Notes: a model not told the origin generated them from the letters alone. DNA of 64,000 nt from Ianthella basta (GCA_964019415.1 OZ025888.1:4102536-4166535), one strand, 5' to 3'; shown: positions 1 to 11,705, numbered from the stretch's first letter. Made by a program: numbers and translations.

Positions 1-1533
1 TGCAGTGCATCAGATTGCTTGTGTCTGGATCTCCCAGAGCAGTCATCCTTTGCATTATGAGCCACATTTACATTTAGCTTTCCATTAACAATGTACGTAC
101 TCCGAATGTTCAATTGTGTGCCCTATCGTTGTGTTGACTCTTAGATGAAAAGGCTTATCCCCAATATGAGGTGAATTTCCTACTTGCCACTGTTCATAAA
201 CACTGATTTTGTATTGATTGAAGCTGCTGACTAAGGCAAGTACGTATGTATTTGCTTCTTATTCAAACTCTGCAGCTATCATAAATTGATTTGTGTGGTA
301 GCTTGCATACTGTGCACACATTCATTCTGAACATGTGCAACATGCGGGTGTCTGATTTGTTGTGCATATCTTGATGAACTGAATAGCAGTTATCAAATTG
401 GTGCACATGTGGCTAATCACCCCCTAGAACAGTACAGATTCCTATGAGTCCTGCAGTGTTTATTGCCGAGGCAAGTAATTGTGATGAGTTGTCGTCCCCT
501 GTTTGTATATATGTATGTATGTATATATGTATATCCGTCCCAGTCAACCTGAGACACCTAGATTGTGCAATAGCTTGGTGTTCTCTGCAGGCGCTCACGA
601 CAACAAAACACTCTACTTGGCCACCATCAGCCACAGAACTGCTCAACACTCCGCTGCACCCTGCATTCAGATTGTTGTTAACATCGCCCATTGCTTCAGT
701 GAGGGCTACACGCCTGTTGGCGATTCCGCCATATTGGCTGACGTCATTTGCCCGCGTGGCCGGGAACACTTTCACTGTTCTCTCGGGTGAAGCGATAACG
801 CACACTGTGTTAGCACAGCTCAGACAGGCTTCCCTGCGCAGCTCCAAATATGTAGGTGTTGAAGGGTCTGTTGCCATCCAGTGCTTCGTCTGGCTTGCTA
901 TCCTTTCTTTCTGCCAGCCAGTGAAAGCAGATTGCAGTTTTATTATTGCCCAAAATGTACTTGGGTCGAGTTACACTCATGCACTGTAATTCACTGAAGT
1001 AGCTAGCTACATACATTCAAGCGAGGCTGGTTGCCTCTTACATACTGTCTGTGTTGTCTCCCTGGTTAGGGCATATCACAGACTGACCTGTGTGGTGTTT
1101 TATCCTTTGTACAGTCTGTTTGTGTGTTTGTGTGTTTGGAGAGATATAGCTATGATGTCACACTATCAACAGAATTGTTTCATCACAGTGTTGTGTGTTA
1201 GCACGTGTTGCAGTATTATAATGTGATGTGTACTTTCCCTTACATGCTGGGCTTTTATTGGATGTCTGTACACAATTCTGTTTTGGCCTTTCTTACAATG
1301 ATAGTGAAATGTTATGAAACTATGGCTGACTGCCAGACCCTAAGCACTAGATCCAAAGTAGACACAGCTACTAGTAAACACCATGTATTCCCATGTACAT
1401 ATGTGTTCCCATGTATTTTGGGTCTGACTCATTACACTTTGGCAACAATGTTTGTTAGTCGTACACTGTCAAAGCAGTGCGGTATAACGTGGGATTGCTA
1501 CAGCTATCAAGGATTTATTACTAATGGAGAATT

Positions 1534-1564
<31 letters not shown>

Positions 1565-1703
1565 GGGCATTGACTCACTACTTGAATCAGTTATGATTTT
1601 GCCTTCAACCTGTGCATTTTCTCCCTTCCATTTTCCCGGTGGGTGATTTTGGAACAGTGCTAGCAATCTGTTTTGTACACTGTTATGTCACTCCATTGCT
1701 AGA
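1..1703. other. 5' flank of the array, no supported gene
   Basis: No exon of a recognisable gene is visible. Positions 410-990 are richer in CpG and open on both strands (154 codons on -, 181 on +), but neither translation resembles a known domain and neither has a convincing splice context, so I do not call a gene. Positions 1058-1230 match an intergenic module that recurs upstream of other array members (near 20,990, 30,715, 37,665 and 38,660), so the tandem unit reaches at least 650 bp upstream of P1. A GT run followed by a G20 homopolymer lies at 1535-1567. Confidence 0.6.
1548..1567. repeat. Poly-G homopolymer (G20)
   Basis: Twenty consecutive G follow a short GT run about 140 bp upstream of the P1 start codon. 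A similar G14 tract lies about 150 bp upstream of P7, so G-tracts recur at a like distance in the array. Length accuracy in such a run is doubtful. Confidence 0.9.
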
Positions 1704-3295
1704 ATGCTCAAGATTAAACCGAGATTCTTTGTACTTCTCCTTCAGCTGTTAACTCTGACATTCTCGGATGACAGTAGCAGTTGTGTAGACAACTATCTGG
1801 ACTTTGAGGAGCAGACCTTTGGCAACAACAGTGAGAACAGGCTAAAGCTGTATGAAGCTTTCTATCCTCCCAATGATCACTTGCCATACTCAGTGGTAGT
1901 GACCTACCAGGCTGTGCTTCCCAATGGAACTAGAGTCAATATCACTACTGATTCCTCCTGCCACAACAGACAAGTGTGGCTGTGGCTGTCTTCTCCGATA
2001 CTACTCTTAACAGAACCAACAGAATTGAATCGCTTAACCCTGTATACCCTCAACCATTTCACTGAGTGGGTTCCTCCACACCTTATTATTACAACTCCAC
2101 TACCTTGTTCTGCCAAGACTGAAGGATTTCTCACACTAATGACTTCTTCAGTAAGTGGTAGAAGAATTTTGCAGATTGTGTCTCATAAACACAAAACACC
2201 TTTGTCTGCAGTGCACTGCAGTTCACATTGTTACTATTCCCTGTCTACACAGTTACCGACATATGCTTTGGAAGAGATGTCAAATGGAGAGCACTTGGGA
2301 TATTCCAGCCAAGGGTGCACCACAGACACGGCTATTGTTTCTTTAATAGATGAAAGTTCTAATTTTCACATTTATCGCATCTTCGGTGCTGTTGGATTTA
2401 CCTTTTTGGTTATATTTCAATCCATGGCATATGCTGTACAGCTCCAAGTACTGTTCGAGCCTCTTTCTCAGAAAATGGACACTCTTAGGTACGCCTTTGA
2501 TTATTACGGGATATTCTGGGGAATGTCAGCCATCTTCTGTCTGTTCCTAATCGTGATCCTGTGCAGAGCTACCACGCACATGTCACTTGTCACCTTCAAC
2601 CCTGGTATCCAGCAAGCAGAATACATCAGATATTTCTGGCCAGTTAACCAAGCTTTCTCCATGATAATGTGTGCCATTTACTTTGGGATCAAGTTTAGGT
2701 TTGCCACTCCATCTGTCTACCTCCTTCCTGCTAAACTCCTCTGCTGCTGCAGTGAGAAACGTGCTGTAATAGTGGTTACTTCACTGACCCTTTGGTGTGA
2801 CTTGGTTGCTGCCCATTACTTTGTTGGCATTGGTACTTTTGTTCTGTTTGCATTTCCTGTGGCACTGTGAATGTGAGGCTGCTTGTGCTGACTTTGATGT
2901 GTCTCACTTACATCATGGCATTGGTCTTTACCATTTGTGCATCACTTGGTACCCGAAAGTGTCTCAGGAGCAATGCTGACTGCTGTGCTACAGTTCGTGC
3001 TGCAATGCTGATCCCTCTCCTGCTGGCTATCATCTGTTTCAGCTCTACTTTTGCTTTAAGTAGCCAGCTTGTCAATACGGCCACTCAGCAGAATAGTTTT
3101 CACATGTTGCTTAAGTCTCTCTTTGCTCCTGTCCTTCTGGCTGTCTTGGGCTTGGGTTTGAAGAGGTTCATTTCTGTCTGGATGCACTGGTCACCTGCTG
3201 ATGTCGATGGTGATATTGCAGTCAATCCACTACATGGAGGTGTGTACGATGGATACCAAGCCATTGATAATGTGGTGCTGAACCTTATGCATTAA
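1704..3295 (+). pseudogene. P1: signal-peptide/ectodomain/7TM family member, broken in exon 2
   Basis: Exon 1 (1704-2150, 149 codons) encodes a signal peptide and the full ectodomain beginning SSCVDNYLDFEEQTFGNNS. Donor GTAAGT is at 2151 and the acceptor AG at 2251-2252. Exon 2 starts at 2253 and runs through four of the seven membrane segments. Around 2858 the sequence lacks 13 bases present in every intact paralog (the start of the PFVVAVN codons), which shifts the frame to a TGA at 2868. The remaining family sequence continues in another frame to TAA at 3295, including the tail motif GYQAIDNV. The 102-base intron has no in-frame stop. The rest is well preserved, so the loss is recent. A truncated four-segment protein could still be made, but a pseudogene is more likely. 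Confidence 0.85.
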
Positions 3296-3869
3296 CCTTT
3301 ATGTATTATGTACTGTTGACTGGACTGAGTGCAATAGGACTTGTGGTTTGTTACTTCAGCTGTATTCCTAGCTAGTGCATCTCCTCCTGTGTGGCTTTCA
3401 ACAATGCTGTATCTTCATTTGCAGTGCTTCCTTTATCCTAAGTTTATAGCAATGTGATTTTCTGCAGCGGTACGTTTTATACATATGTATCTACTCCTGT
3501 GTAGTGTTCATTACATTCTGTAACTTCGCAATGCATTCTTTGTCCTCACATTGATGGAGCAGAAAATATTATAATACATGCCCTAACTTCACGCATTTTG
3601 TACTGTTAGTGTACCTCCCACTGTGACATTTATTTCATACTTATTTGCTGTTGTTAGGTGGTTGCCATGTTTATTGGGTGCCTACATATCAGCTACTTGT
3701 TGTGCAAGGTAATTATATCTAATTGTTGGTGTGAATATCCAATTCTTTGTGTACTTAACTAATTAGACAAGGCGATTGTATTTGATTGGAGACCACTGTT
3801 TGTTCGCATGCACAACACATTCTTGACTGCACAGTCATCCACATGATGACCATCCAGACCAGTACTGGC

Positions 3870-4325
3870 AATCTCCAGATCTCTAGCTGACCCTTTAACA
3901 GCCGGGTTACTGGACACCACCAACAGCCACTGATGCATTCCCTTCTTGTATACCAGTGTGGGTGGGCTCTATCCAGAGCCTCCTTTTAAACTCCCATGCC
4001 GGACACTAATTAATCAATGACATTATTGGAAATGCTATTTGAGATGGTCTATGTACCATGGTGACACAAATGAAAGACAACGTTCGGAACTACACATGGT
4101 AACGTAAGAATATAAAAAAGAAATGGATCGGTGGCTGTTGGCGGTGACCAGTAACCTGGCTGTTAAATGATCAGCTAAAGATCTGGAGGTTCCTGGTGTT
4201 AGTCCAGTTCACTGCAATATTTCTCTTCCCCCCTTTTTCCTTACCATGTGTAGTTCCGAAAGTTGTCTTTCATTCATGTCATCATGGTACATAGACCATC
4301 TCAAATACGTGGAGTTATTTTCGGC
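3870..4325. repeat. Fold-back repeat family R1, copy 1
   Basis: The segment contains two nested inverted repeats. The block at about 3873-3945 (CTAGCTGACCCTTTAACAGC) reappears inverted at about 4130-4188. The block at about 4040-4110 (GATGGTCTATGTACCATGGT) reappears inverted at 4245-4310. Related copies lie at 8887-9335, 51480-51935 and 54598-54855. There is no coding capacity. It looks like a non-autonomous DNA element or a compound of two; I saw no clear target-site duplication. Confidence 0.75.
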
Positions 4326-4836
4326 TGTTTCTGGTCAGGGTCCGTGTTTGTTCTGGCCTGGTTGGTTGGCTTGGGCTGCTGAAACCCCACGTTAGGGAGC
4401 AAGTTGTCCTGGGTTCGGCTGCCAGCTGGTGCCAATTTCTCCTTTCTTTCCAACATTTCTTTCGAGTAGTAACTTTCATGAGACTTAACACTTATCTCAT
4501 TATATGTTGCATAATCATGGTTTCCTGGCTTGCAGCTTAATGTGCCAGTCCTTTAGGCTAATCGTTGGCACAGAGTTCACAATCAACAGCTGCGTGTAGC
4601 TTGTATTGCATTGACTGTGTTTAGTGTTAGGGTTGGCTTTCAATTTCTTCTGATGTGTACACATCAGAAGAATGTGGCTAATTTCTGTTAGGCCAGTGAT
4701 GTTTTTGCAGGGCATAACACATTGTTTCACCTTAAATGGCAACAGACTTAGCATAGATTATATAATCTCATGTTTGTAGCTAACCTACATATGTACCTGT
4801 AACTTGCATCAAACTGCCAACAACTCTATGAAGATT

Positions 4837-4908
4837 CTCAACATACAGATGACATTCTTCGAGTTTCTCTATTGCTGTTGACCCTGGCTTCATCAGGCAA
4901 TAAAATCA
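4837..4908 (+). pseudogene. Relic of 7TM-family exon 1 (signal-peptide region)
   Basis: The stretch ATTCTCAACATACAGATGAC and what follows aligns with the start-codon and signal-peptide region of the family, then breaks off at 4909. The same relic in the other duplication copy (10913-11040) continues into a decayed CVDNYLD segment, which makes the identification firm. It is too short and degraded to be expressed. Confidence 0.6.
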
Positions 4909-6139
4909 GCCCTCCTCTGCTCCGGCGCCCAACGCAGGTGCTTCCGATGTCAGTGCTTCTGATGCAAAGCACTTCCAAACCTGGCTACTGAGTGATAGCT
5001 ATAGATGCTGCAGTTGCAGTTAGCTATAGAGTTGCATGCGGCTGACTCTTCTTCCACCACGAAACACCTTCTGCAAGGTCAAGCGTCTTGTATTGCCCTC
5101 TAAATTAAACAGAACTGACTCATGATGGCCCCTTTGAGCTGATTCCTGGTTGTTCTCTTGAGTTGACTCTTGCTTTTCCCCTGGAACTGACTCCTGTGAG
5201 TGAAGGTTGAGTAATAGTCTCGGAGTTCTGACAGTTGTCGTCGGTTCCTAAGAGCTGTCATCATCTCTGAATGTCTTGACGTCTTGGTTAGTCTAGTGTT
5301 ACCCTTAATGTTCGGCATATGCACACTGCAATGGTTGCAAATTGCTTTGTGGGAAGAAATGTATTACAATGACATCATGAGATCATTGCGCAAGCCTAAA
5401 ACCCGCATAACTTTGAGCCCATCCTTTCGCCATTGAGCCGCTTTCACTTGCGTAAGATGGCGATTTCCGCTATATAGCTTATGTCACTCACAGCCTTCTG
5501 CATTGTGCTAAAATGACAGCAAAGAAGCCGTCGCACCATCTCCCCAGGAGGAGTTTTTTAACAAAGGAATTAGCTGCAAATTTCGTAATCTACTTCGCTT
5601 TCATTCGTAAAACAAAAATGGCTTCCCATAGTAACGTATGGCGAGTTGGTGCAAAACCTTCAATTCGCAAGCTTTCGCAGGAAAACCAGCCGAGGACACC
5701 CTCCAGATAGCCCTTCGCCATTCGGACCGAGTTTGCTGCAAACCCTCCGTGCAGTTCCCGAGATTATTGCGTACAAAAAATTGGCCTAGCTCCATTATAA
5801 GACTGTGTGGCTCACACTGCAATTGCTATTCATACTATACTGATGTTTTGGACGATGTCCAGACCTGGGAAATATTGTATATGCATTCTGAAAATTAGAT
5901 ACGGTTACCAGCAATTAGATATAGCCATTACAAGCCAAGCAATTATGTAGGCATCCAATGAACATAGCCACCTAGCAATAACAAATAAGTATGAATCAGC
6001 TTGCTATAACGATGTAGTGGTATACCTTGAGTTCCTGGACCCATTGCTAGAGAAGTACAGTAAACATACTTGCAGTCAGTTATAATAGTTTATGTACTTT
6101 ATTCAATTAATTGGCACCAGTGCCATGGTCTATATATCA

Positions 6140-6285
6140 GTTATACCGAGATCCGAGGTGTCTACGGGATTTAGAACACCTTCGGAAACCGATTAGTATA
6201 GATGCCCGTGTGCGAAGTGCAAGGGCCTCTATATTGGTTTCATAGGTATTCTAAATCCAGTAGACACTGAAAGATCTTGGTATAA
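6140..6285. repeat. Palindromic MITE-like element, copy A
   Basis: Arms of about 38 bp (starting ATACCGAGATCCGAGGTGTC at 6142 and inverted at 6245-6285) flank about 65 bp. The second copy is at about 11563-11705 inside the matching duplication, so it predates that event. No coding capacity is seen. Confidence 0.6.
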
Positions 6286-6619
6286 CGTGTTTAAAATATG
6301 ATAGCAACCAGCATTAATACGGCGACGGACCCCGAAGTGCACAGAAGCGACCCTGTGAAGCCCAGCTGCCGAGAAGTACCTCAGTACATTGCTAATGTTA
6401 ATTTTGCTACAAGCTTGTCGCAAGTACGTTGTCGATTGTTTGCCGTAAAGCACCAGAAGCTACTAGATGTGGTATAAGTTGAGTCAGAGTTGGTATGAGT
6501 GAATCAGAGGTGGTATAAGCGATTTAGAACACCTCCGTTGGACCAATCAGATTACAGCAATTTGTTGCATCATGGTTTATTCAGTGTTATGTTTGCCAAG
6601 TGTTGCCAGATGTTGCTTG

Positions 6620-6937
6620 TGTGGTACACATGAGAAGAAGAAGGGCACTGACTTGTACCTAAGGACACGTCAGCTTGTCTATTGTTTATTATGCTTTTTG
6701 TTTCTTTATCATTTCCTTTAGTTTCATAATTGTAGTGGGTGAGTAAGCAGGTGAGGCTACACAGTACTAGTAGCTTGTGTGGTACACATGAGGGGCGGAG
6801 AGGCACTGACTTGTACCTAAGGAAACGTCAGCTTATCTCTTGTTTATTATGCTTTTTGTTTTCTTTTCATTTCCTTCATTTTCATATTTCCAGTGGGTGA
6901 GTAAACAGGTGAGGCTACACAGTACTAGTAGTTTGTG
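6620..6937 (+). repeat. Doubled leader block upstream of P2
   Basis: Two tandem units of about 158 bp each run from a purine-rich stretch and GGGCACTGACTTGTACCTAA through a pyrimidine tract ending TTTCCAG, then GTGGGTGAGTAA and a stretch ending TACTAGTAG. The downstream unit runs straight into the P2 start region. P3 has the same doubling at about 12375-12688; P7 and P8 have a single unit. It may be a promoter or 5' UTR module duplicated as a unit. Confidence 0.75.
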
Positions 6938-6969
6938 TGGTACACTGTTGTGTCAGTCACTTGGCCAGA
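6898..6969 (+). promoter_or_regulatory. Conserved 70 bp leader of P2
   Basis: The block GTGAGTAAACAGGTGAGG through to CCAGAATG is nearly identical upstream of P2, P3, P7 and P8 and recognisable at P6 and P10. Two readings fit. GTGAGT is a good splice donor and the CAG one base before ATG a possible acceptor, giving a very short 5' UTR intron. Alternatively GTAAACA (6901-6907) matches the forkhead core. P10 also keeps GTAAACA and ends in TAG before ATG; P11 lacks the heptamer. Nothing here decides between the two. Confidence 0.45.
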
Positions 6970-8575
6970 ATGATTGAGACTAAATTGGGATTTTTTGTGC
7001 TTCTCCTTCAACTATCAACTCTCACGTTCTCAGTTGGCAGTAGCAGTTGTGTGGACAACTACCTGGACTTTGAGGAGCAGACCTTTGGCAACAACAGTGA
7101 GAACAGGCTAAAGCTGTATGAAGCTTTCTATCCTCCCAATGATCACTTGCCATACTCAGTGGTAGTGACCTACCAGGCTGTGCTTTCCAATGGAACTAGA
7201 GTCAACATCACTACTGATACCAGTTGCCCTGATGGGCAGCTATGGCTATGGCTGTCTTCTCCCATTTCACTGCTTAATGAACCCACAGAATTGAATCGCG
7301 TAGCCCTGTATACCCTCAACCACTTCACTAAGTGGGTTCCCCCACATCTTATCATTACAACACCCCTACCTTGTTCTGCCAAGGCTGAAGGATTCCTCAC
7401 ACTAATGACCACTTCAGTAAGTTCTGTCAGTAGAACAGCTTCTCTAATAATACTAACTCTTGTTCCTTCTGTACACATTATGTAACTCACTCGTTACATC
7501 CTCATCCACCCAGCTCCAGGCCTATGCTGTAGGTGATCAATTGAAGGGAAAGCAACTGGGGTATTCTCGTCAAGGCTGTGGTATGAACGTGTCCAGTGCT
7601 TTTCTAAAGGATGTAAGCTCAGCCATTCCCATTTCTCGCATTGCCTTCTATGCTGGCTTACTGTTTATGATTATTTCTATATGTACAGTATCTGTGGTAC
7701 TGCTCCCAGTCCTCCTTAAGTCCATTTCGCAGAAAATGGAGGTTCATGGTCATTCCTTTGACTATTACGGTATCTTCTGGGGACTGTCAGCCATTCTTTT
7801 CCTGGTATTTGCATTGATCCTGTATAGAGATGCAACAAGCATAACTATGGTCTTCACTACCGACGTTTATCATAAAAGATATTACAAGTATTTCTGGCCT
7901 TTTGCCTTTGCGTTCCTTGGCGTATTTTGCACTCCAGTTGCCATTTACATTGGTGTTAAGTTTGTATTTACCACTCCATCTGTCTACCTCCTTCCTGCTA
8001 AACTCCTCTGTTGCTGCAGTGAGAAACATGCTCGAATATTGGTTACTTCACTGACATTTTGGTTCAACTTGGCTGCATCTGTTTTCCTTCTCGGTCACGG
8101 TTTCGTCATCTTGTTTGCATTCACAATGGCGCCATTTGTTGTTGCTGTGAATGTGATGCTGCTTGTGCTGACTTTCATGTGTCTCACTTACATCATGGCA
8201 TTGGTCTTTACTGTGTGTGCATCACTTGGTACCCGAAAGTGTCTCAGGAGCAATGCTGACTGCTGTGCTACAGTTCGTGCTGCAATGTTGATCCCGTTCC
8301 TGCTGGCTATAATGTGTTTCGTGCTCATGGCTGCGTTGAGTGGTCAGTTTGTCAATAATGCCACTCAGCCAAACAGTTTTAACTCTATTATTAAGTCTCT
8401 ATTCACTCCTGTCTTTCTGGCTGCTGCAAGCTTTGGTTTAAGGAGGTTAATTTCTGTGTGGCTACACTGGTCACCAGGCAATGATGATGGTGGTAATGCA
8501 GTCTATCCAGTACTTGGAAGGATGTACAATGGATACCAAGCCATAGATAATGTGGTAATAGAGTGTGACGAGTAA
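6970..8575 (+). CDS. P2: intact signal-peptide/ectodomain/7TM receptor-like protein
   Basis: Two exons, 6970-7416 and 7514-8575, joined phase 0 across a 97-base GT-AG intron, give about 502 residues. The start is the ATG after TTGGCCAGA, the position used across the family. Residues 1-22 are a signal peptide. The ectodomain follows, with cysteines in SSCVDN, SCPDG and PLPC and sequons in NNS, NGT and NIT. Exon 2 begins LQAYAVGDQLKGKQLGYS, then seven hydrophobic segments, a CCC-containing loop after the third, and a tail with GYQAIDNV ending ECDE. Topology is predicted N-out, C-in, and the sequon between segments 6 and 7 (NNAT) agrees. P3 is its nearest relative. Function is unknown; a cell-surface receptor is inference from architecture. 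Confidence 0.88.
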
Positions 8576-8886
8576 CCGTTTACAGTACATGTTGTGTACA
8601 TTTGGATTCTTTGAATAGGTTTGTTTAGTTAAAGTGTTTTTCCAGCTTTTTCCATATTGTATGGAATTCATTTCCAAGTAGAACCTACAATTACTTTCTG
8701 TACAGTTTTTGTAAACTGCATACCTTTTAACTGTGCAAGTATGGCTACTTTAGCTTTGTACTTATTTGCTGTTGCTAGGTGGTTGCTATGTTTATTGGGT
8801 GCCTACATTTCAGCTACTTGTTGTGCAAGGTTATTATATCTAATTTTTGGTGTGTATATCTAATTCTTTGTGTGCTTAACTAATTG

Positions 8887-9335
8887 GACGACCTCCAGAT
8901 CTCTAGCTGACCCTTTAGCAGCCGGGTCACTGGACACCGCCAACAACCACTGATGCATTCCCTTCTTGTATACCAGTGTGGGTGGGCTCTATCCAGAGCC
9001 TCCTTTGAAACTCCCATGCCAGGCACTAATTAATCAGTGACATTATCGGAAGTGCTATTTGAGATGGTCTATGTACCATGGTGACACAAATAAAAGATAA
9101 CGTTCGGAACTACACATGGTAAGGTAAGAATATGAAGAAGGAATGGATCAGTGGTTGTTATTGGTGACCAGTAACCTGGCTGTTAAATGATCAGCTAAAG
9201 ATCTGGAGGTTGCTGGTGTTAGTCCAGTTCACTGCAATATTTCTCTTCCTCCCCTCTTTCCTTGCCATGTGTAGTTCCGAAAGTTGTCTTTCATTCGTGT
9301 CACCATGATACATAGGCCATCTCAAATACGTGGAG
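8887..9335. repeat. Fold-back repeat family R1, copy 2
   Basis: It has the same order as copy 1: TCTCTAGCTGACCCTTTAGC at the left, GATGGTCTATGTACCATGGT in the middle, and the inverted forms of both at the right. Preceding host sequence is shared with copy 1 too, so the two may be one insertion carried along by an old duplication rather than independent insertions. Confidence 0.75.
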
Positions 9336-9699
9336 TTAATTTCGACGTTCACCATGGCTGTTTCTGGAAGCGAGTCTAGGGAAACAGTGCCATCCATCAA
9401 TTGATTACTCTACCGTACACAACCATTACAGTTGTGTGTGTAGAATATCTATAGCTGGCTATATGGTGCAGCTGTAGTTTCAGCTTTGAAAGGGGAGCAG
9501 AAGACTTAAACCTTGTCAGACACACTTAGCAGGCTACTTACTGCTGTTCTACAGTACTGCACTTATACTGCAAACACTGAAAACCTGTGCGCAAAGCTAA
9601 TTCTTCTGCATGATAAATACGCAGTGACGCAGCATTGTGGAAGTATCTTCATTCTTTGGTATGAGCACCTGTTGAACACGTTGTGCTGTTTTACCATCA

Positions 9700-10010
9700 G
9701 TGATGAAATCCTAAGCTGAGCGGCAGCCTATTTCAGCCATTTCTGGGACCAGTACTACTCTTCCGCTTCGCTGCTCTCTGCCTCACTCTCACATCGATCC
9801 CAAAGTTGCAAAATCGCATTTCACCACTGGATTCTTGGAAGATAGAGTTACTGGGGGTAACGATCATCTGCGGAGCGATCCATTTCTGCTTAGTCAACAG
9901 GTGCACTCGCTTCTCCGGCTGAACTGCTACCCTACTAATAATTTATTATTCTACCTTATTTGGCAAGAAACTAATTATCATTCGCTCATGCTTCTCTTTT
10001 GATGGCAAAT
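9700..10010. repeat. Dispersed repeat R2, copy 1
   Basis: About 300 bp beginning near AGTGATGAAATCCTAAGCTG match 16583-16885 at high identity, with an extra partial copy of its middle at 16888-16970. I recognise no terminal inverted repeats and no coding frame. Confidence 0.75.
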
Positions 10011-10912
10011 GAATCACCTACCGTATGTCGGGATATTTTGGTGGGGATTTTATTATGGCGGATTGGTGGTTTTGTGAGCAATCAGCCTTTATTTCTTCCG
10101 ACAAAGTTTATCTCATATTTTTATGTAAGATGAACGAGTCGGTTTTAACCGTGTTAAGTCTAATGAATGTCACGGCTCGGGAACGACTGGAACAATTCGC
10201 CCTTTCTCTCCTTATTGGCTAGTTTCGAATAATGGAATGGTTCAACTAACTTTTGCAGGTGTGCTGCTAACTACTGCCACTTAGAACCTGTGTACAACAA
10301 GTCAGTACAGAACGATGACAATGTTCCACTAACCTGAATGGGCAGGCCGCTTACAGCTGCCACTTATCAACCCGGTACTGTGCTCCTATTCTAATTTTAC
10401 GTAAGATGAACAAGTCGGTTGTAACCATGTTTGTTCTGGCCTAGTTGGTTGGCTTGGGCTGCTGAAACCCCACGTTTGGGCATTGTCCTGGGTTCGGCTG
10501 CCAGCTGGTGCCAATTTTCTCTTTCTTTCCAACATTTCTTTCAAGTAGTGACTTTCCATAGACTTAACACTTATCTCATTATTATGTTGCATAATCATAG
10601 TTTCCTGGCTTGCAGCTTAATGTGCCAGTCCTTTGGGCTAATCGTTGGCATGGAGTTCACAATCAACAGCTTCGTGTAGCTTGTATTGCATTGACTGTGT
10701 TTAGTGTTAGGGTTGGCTTTCAATTTCTTCTGATGTGTACACATCAGAAGAAAGTGGCTAATTTCTGTTAGGCCAGTGACGTTTTTGCAGGGTATAACAC
10801 GTTGTTTCACCTTAAATGGCAACAGACTTAGCATAGATTATATAACCTCATGTTTGTAGCTAACCTACATATGTACCTGTAACTTGCATCAAACTGCCAA
10901 CAACTCTATGAA

Positions 10913-11210
10913 GATGCTCAGCATACAGATGACATTCTTCGTGCTTCTCTATTGCTGTTGACCCTGGCTTCAGCAGGCAATAAAATCAGTTGTGTAAACA
11001 GCTACCTAGAGTACAAGTACTGTTACTGTATAACATGGCCACAATGGCACTTGCTCATTTATGAAATGAAGGCCAGAAATAAGCTAAGTATCTGAATGGA
11101 TGTCTTATTACTTGCTCATTGCAATTCGAGTACTAATTTGACTATTTGAATTTGTTAATGTACTGACCCTTTGGTTTATCTTGGTTGATGGCCATTACAT
11201 TGTATGTACT
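10913..11210 (+). pseudogene. Decayed 7TM-family member (exon 1 start plus segment 4)
   Basis: Positions 10913-11020 align with the family from the start-codon region through the signal peptide to AGTTGTGTAAACAGCTACCT, equivalent to SCVDNYL. Positions 11160-11207 (ACTGACCCTTTGGTTTATCT) align with the fourth membrane segment. Everything between them in intact genes is missing, so this is a deleted, long-dead copy. Confidence 0.7.
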
Positions 11211-11562
11211 GTGTGGCTCTCGCTGCAATAGCTATTCATACTATACTGATGCTTTGGACGGTGTCCAGACCTGGGAAATATTGTATATTATACATTCCTA
11301 AAATTAGATATGGACACCAGCAATTAGATATAGCCATTACAAGCAAAGCAATTAGTATACAATTTTATGTAGGCATCCAATGAACATAGCCACCTAGCAA
11401 TAACAAATAAGTATGAATCAGCTTGCTATAACAATGTAGTGGTATACCTTGAGTTCCTGGACCCATTGCTGGAGAATACAGTGAACATACTTGCAGTCAG
11501 TTATAATGGTTTATGTACTTTATTCAATTAATTGGCACCAGTGCCATGATCTATATGTAAGT

Positions 11563-11705
11563 TATACCAAGATCCGAGGTGTCTACGGGATTTAGAACAC
11601 CGTGGGAAACCGATTACTATAGAGGCCCGTGCGCAGAGCGCAAGGGCCACTATATCATTTTTATGTATTATAAATCCAGTAGCCACCGAAGGAACTTGGT
11701 AAAAG
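11563..11705. repeat. Palindromic MITE-like element, copy B
   Basis: Counterpart of 6140-6285, with arms starting ATACCAAGATCCGAGGTGTC. The right arm is more diverged than in copy A. Confidence 0.5.

Larger units (their letters stand above)
3296..6969. other. P1-P2 intergenic region, repeat-filled
   Basis: The first 330 bases are the 3' flank shared with P4, P5 and P6. Then come a block also found after P2 (3635-3770), a fold-back element (about 3870-4320), the start of a segmental duplication (from about 4342), a relic of exon 1 near 4837-4908, and 4910-5800, unique to this copy. Positions 5340-5710 are CpG-richer with a 65-codon open frame that I do not recognise. An inverted-repeat element lies at 6140-6285 and a duplicated leader block at 6620-6937. 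No intact gene is seen. Confidence 0.7.
4342..8740 (+). repeat. Segmental duplication, copy A (carries P2)
   Basis: From about 4342 to 8740 the sequence matches about 10429-14485 in the same order: a shared 560 bp block, the inverted-repeat element, the doubled leader block, the P2/P3 gene and 400 bp of 3' flank. The copies differ mainly at 4910-5804, where copy A holds about 895 bp and copy B about 220 bp containing further relic gene sequence. P2 and P3 are thus products of one duplication of a roughly 6 kb unit. Confidence 0.85.

Noticed and set aside
413-989. Overlapping open frames on both strands (154 and 181 codons)
   Set aside because: No recognisable domain, both strands open at once, and the AT-rich end is a TATG repeat; chance openness of a CpG-richer stretch is likelier.
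1704-2870. P1 as a genuine short isoform with intron retained
   Set aside because: The frame is open, but the sequence after the TGA is still family coding sequence in another frame, so a 13-base loss explains it better.
6901-6907. GTAAACA as a proven forkhead site
   Set aside because: It overlaps a perfect-looking splice donor and is lost or altered at P8, P9 and P11, so it is listed only as one of two readings.
7170-7490. Antisense frames of about 100 codons opposite exon 1 of P2, repeated at P3 and others
   Set aside because: They recur because exon 1 itself is duplicated; they are shadows with no independent support.
7514-8575. Assignment of the 7TM part to a named GPCR class
   Set aside because: No DRY, NPxxY, GPS or Frizzled-type cysteine motifs are visible; segment count alone is not enough.
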